Shown here: positions 6,630 through 8,579 of the stretch, in pieces
How the letters are laid out: the number at the start of each line of letters is the position of its first letter
How positions within the stretch are numbered: the first letter of the stretch is position 1
Assembly: GCA_030667105.1 (NCBI GenBank)
Contig: DAOUWN010000067.1
Coordinates: 1-8,579 of the forward strand
Direction: 5' to 3'
Length of the DNA stretch: 8,579 bases
DNA from: Deltaproteobacteria bacterium
Lineage (GTDB): Bacteria > Desulfobacterota > Desulfobacteria > C00003060
Translations under genes and position numbers: made by a program
Notes under the pieces: model-generated
What the model was told of the DNA's origin: nothing
Database searches by the model: none
Seen by the model: only the letters and a program-made list of their open reading frames with translations

Positions 6630-6688
6630 TTCTGTCCGCCCAAAGGCCTTTTGCCGCAACTATTGGCAATCACACCGGTCCAAGAGGT

Positions 6689-7501
6689 TCATGATAGAAT
6701 CCGGTCAATCGCTTCAGCCCATCCTCTGGGGCCTGGTTTGTCCGAATAGATAACAGGGGCACCCCCCTGGATGGATTCCCATTCTCCTGTTTTTTTTCTG
6801 ATTACAACGGGTATGTCTACATTCATGAGCATGGGGATATCATTGGCGCTGTCTCCCAGTCCGATACTCATCAGCTTCGTGCCGGGGCATGTCTGTTCAT
6901 ACAGCTTTCTCACGATTTGCACTGCCTTCCCCTTGTCGTTCTGGCCCATCAAGTGGTAAAAGCGACCTCCCCTGGTAATCCGCAGCCCCTTCTTATGAAA
7001 GAGATCTTCAATGAGCTGAAGTGTTTCAGCAGTATCATGGAAGAGGAACGGTTCGGAATACTCACGCATGGCAGCCAATCGGGCCTCCTCAAGGGGAAGA
7101 TCAGTATGGGCGCTAATCTCTTCAATCGTCATTTCGGAAAACCCTCTCATTCTAAACTTCCCTTCATCCTTTATTTCCTTCCAGGTGTCGCACAACACAC
7201 CGTAGGGCACGCCTAGTTCCATCACCTGATAAGATCCCTTTTCAACAAACCCCTTTTCTGTCAAATTCAGGATGTCCTTCGGAACAAAAATTGCAGCCCC
7301 GTTTTCTACGATAAAGGGGGCTCTGAGGCCCATGCGGAGACAAAACACTTCGATCTCAAGTCGTGTCTTGCTGCTGCAGATTATCACGGGGATGGATTTT
7401 TGCCTGAGCCACTCCAAGGTCGCCCGGGCATCATCAAACTCATAAGTGTCATGATCGATCAGAGTTCCATCCAGGTCTGTAAAAACCACAATTTTTTTCA
7501 T
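6689..7501 (-). CDS. Mannosyl-3-phosphoglycerate phosphatase family protein (HAD-IIB)
   Basis: This family dephosphorylates mannosyl- or glucosyl-3-phosphoglycerate to the free glycosylglycerate, a compatible solute. The 270-residue protein has HAD motif I DLDGT (residues 9-13, nucleophile D9), motif II S43-S44-K45, a conserved lysine region NDKGKA (188-193) and motif IV GDSANDIPML (216-225). It also has features of the MPGP branch: IVENGAAI (64-71), REYSEPF (146-152) and TRGGRFYHLMG (176-186). The ATG at 7501 gives MKKIVVFTDLDGT and the normal family length; the frame stays open to a GTG at 7609, but those 36 extra residues look unlike coding sequence and would cover the divergent promoter region. 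Only a weak AGGC precedes the ATG. Whether the sugar is mannose or glucose is not decidable. It diverges from a glycosyltransferase that may supply its substrate. Confidence 0.88.
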   Translation of the reverse strand: MKKIVVFTDLDGTLIDHDTYEFDDARATLEWLRQKSIPVIICSSKTRLEIEVFCLRMGLRAPFIVENGAAIFVPKDILNLTEKGFVEKGSYQVMELGVPYGVLCDTWKEIKDEGKFRMRGFSEMTIEEISAHTDLPLEEARLAAMREYSEPFLFHDTAETLQLIEDLFHKKGLRITRGGRFYHLMGQNDKGKAVQIVRKLYEQTCPGTKLMSIGLGDSANDIPMLMNVDIPVVIRKKTGEWESIQGGAPVIYSDKPGPRGWAEAIDRILS

Positions 7502-7522
7502 GTCGGATTTGCCTATGAACAG

Positions 7523-7551
7523 TTGACCTATGCTTTCATATATAATATTAA
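7523..7551 (+). promoter_or_regulatory. Candidate promoter of the glycosyltransferase gene in the divergent spacer
   Basis: TTGACC (7523-7528, five of six) and TATTAA (7546-7551, four of six) are spaced by 17 bases within a very AT-rich stretch of the 118-bp spacer between the two divergent starts. A TATAAT also occurs at 7541-7546 but lacks a -35 box at the right distance. I could not pick out a convincing minus-strand promoter for the phosphatase in the same spacer. Confidence 0.4.
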
Positions 7552-7619
7552 TACGTTTCAAAATGCCATGGTTTTTTTGATTTTCTGCTGGAGACAGGGC
7601 CGGTGTCACAAGGGGGAGG

Positions 7620-8579
7620 ATGATGCATATAGAAGAGAATCCGCACGATGTTCAAGCTGCTGACCTGATTGTGGGCATACCTTCGTACAATGAAGCAGAC
7701 CTCATTTCTTTCCCTACCCAGAAAGCAAGCGAAGGTCTTGTCAAGTATTTCGGGAGCAAGAACAGCGTAATCATTAACTGTGACAATGATTCCAAAGACG
7801 GCACCCGCGAGGCCTTCATGAACACACCCACAGAAGTTCCGAAGATATACCTATCAACGCCGCCAGGGGTCACAGGAAAAGGAAACAACCTCAAAAATCT
7901 GTTCCGAAAGAGCTGTGATCTGGGTGCACAGGCCATTGTTGTGGTAGATGCGGATCTTAAGAGCATAACCCCACGGTGGATAAAAAACCTGGGAGAACCC
8001 CTTTTTGAAGACTTCAGCTTTGTTGCACCCCTTTATGTGCGACACAAGTATGACGGAACCATTACCAACAATATTGCATATCCCATGACACGTGCGCTAT
8101 ATGGCCGCAGGGTGCGTCAACCTATTGGCGGCGACTTCGGCTTTTCCGGTGAACTGGCCGAGATTTATCTGTCGCACGAGAATTGGACGCCGGCCATAGC
8201 GGCATTCGGCATTGACATATGGATGTCGACCATAGCTATGTGTCACGGCAAGTCAATTTGCCAGTCTTTCATGGGACGACCCAAAGTTCACAAACCAAAA
8301 GATCCGGGGGAGTCTTTGGGTCCGATGTTTGTGCAGGTCGTAGGAACTATCTTTGATATGATGATAGACGGCTGCCCTTTCTGGAAAGAGGTCAGATGGA
8401 GCAAACCAACGGCCATTTTTGGGTTCGGATTGGGTGAGATGGAGATGCCTCCCCCGGTTGACGTGAACATCGAGCGGCTTTATGACAAATTTCAGGCAGG
8501 TTTTGCTGATTATGGTTCCTTTTGGAAGGAGGTCCTTTCAGCCAATCTTTCAAAGAAGCTCTCCGAGGTCAAGGAACTC
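7620..8579 (+). CDS. Glycosyltransferase resembling mannosylglycerate / glucosyl(mannosyl)-3-phosphoglycerate synthases (C-terminus missing)
   Basis: 320 residues are visible and the frame is still open at the window edge. It is a GT-A fold retaining-type enzyme: IPSYNE (residues 20-25), the nucleotide-binding NCDNDSKDGT (53-62), TGKGNN (85-90), the metal-binding DAD (110-112), VRHKYDGT (140-147), QPIGGDFGFSG (167-177) and FGIDIW (196-201). Spacing and motifs recall both GpgS-like enzymes (GT81) and mannosylglycerate synthase of the Rhodothermus type (GT78), which has a QPLGGE and a WGID motif in the same order. The likely role is transfer of mannose or glucose from a nucleotide sugar to glycerate or 3-phosphoglycerate. 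Two in-frame ATGs at 7620 and 7623 follow AGGGGGAGG; spacing favours 7623. A stop at 7578-7580 excludes a longer N-terminus. Donor and acceptor are inferred. Confidence 0.82.
   Translation, partial: MMHIEENPHDVQAADLIVGIPSYNEADLISFPTQKASEGLVKYFGSKNSVIINCDNDSKDGTREAFMNTPTEVPKIYLSTPPGVTGKGNNLKNLFRKSCDLGAQAIVVVDADLKSITPRWIKNLGEPLFEDFSFVAPLYVRHKYDGTITNNIAYPMTRALYGRRVRQPIGGDFGFSGELAEIYLSHENWTPAIAAFGIDIWMSTIAMCHGKSICQSFMGRPKVHKPKDPGESLGPMFVQVVGTIFDMMIDGCPFWKEVRWSKPTAIFGFGLGEMEMPPPVDVNIERLYDKFQAGFADYGSFWKEVLSANLSKKLSEVKEL

Noticed and set aside
6642..6651. AAAGGCCTTT palindrome downstream of the phosphatase gene as a terminator
   Set aside because: With no loop, the stem that could actually form is too short, and no T-run follows on the minus strand. 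I would not call it a terminator without more support.
7541..7546. Perfect TATAAT as the glycosyltransferase -10 box
   Set aside because: The only good -35 box (TTGACC at 7523) is 12 bases away, too close. The less perfect TATTAA at 17 bases was preferred, though the AT-rich stretch makes any -10 call weak.
7502..7609. N-terminal extension of the phosphatase to an upstream GTG
   Set aside because: The extra 36 residues do not resemble the family, the expected MKKIVVFTDLDGT start is at 7501, and the extension would fill the AT-rich divergent promoter spacer and nearly touch the glycosyltransferase start.

Overview
The window looks like a chromosomal segment of an anaerobic, respiring bacterium, most probably a member of the Desulfobacterota (the former Deltaproteobacteria). 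This rests on three things: a three-gene type-B succinate dehydrogenase/fumarate reductase with a single five-helix cytochrome b558, a NIL-domain ferredoxin, and a short inverted-repeat element with 'GGATTCCGGC...GCCGGAAT' hairpins of a kind I associate with that phylum. The assignment is an inference; no rRNA or other marker is present.

Layout. Everything from 1 to about 7501 lies on the minus strand. From right to left, the first unit is a HAD-IIB phosphatase of the mannosyl-3-phosphoglycerate phosphatase type (6689-7501). Next comes a 262-bp gap holding a candidate promoter and a 123-bp MITE-like element, then a CDP-alcohol phosphatidyltransferase (5719-6426). A strong sigma70-like promoter (5576-5604) opens a tightly packed run of six genes: NIL-ferredoxin (5094-5522), mnmA (4027-5097), mtaB (2711-4030), sdhC (2058-2699), sdhA (128-2044) and sdhB (start only, 1-128). 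These genes overlap by 4, 4 and 1 bp or are separated by 11 and 13 bp, and I see no terminator between them. On the plus strand, diverging from the phosphatase, a glycosyltransferase (7620 to the window edge) resembles synthases of mannosylglycerate or glucosyl/mannosyl-3-phosphoglycerate.

How the genes work together. MnmA and MtaB both install sulfur in tRNA, MnmA as 2-thiouridine at position 34 and MtaB as the 2-methylthio group on t6A37. The NIL-ferredoxin upstream and overlapping mnmA is a reasonable candidate for an electron or sulfur-transfer partner. This thiolation cassette runs without a break into the succinate dehydrogenase operon, which passes electrons between succinate/fumarate and the menaquinone pool. 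The divergent glycosyltransferase and phosphatase would together make a glycosylglycerate, a compatible solute or polysaccharide primer. The phosphatidyltransferase belongs to membrane lipid (or possibly polyol-phosphodiester) synthesis.

The most interesting points are the NIL-ferredoxin/mnmA/mtaB cassette, a Cys in MnmA where E. coli MnmA has Asp99, the MITE-like element lying between a promoter and its gene, and an intergenic spacer that consists entirely of a palindromic Shine-Dalgarno sequence. I found no CRISPR array, tRNA, rRNA, full insertion sequence or defence system.
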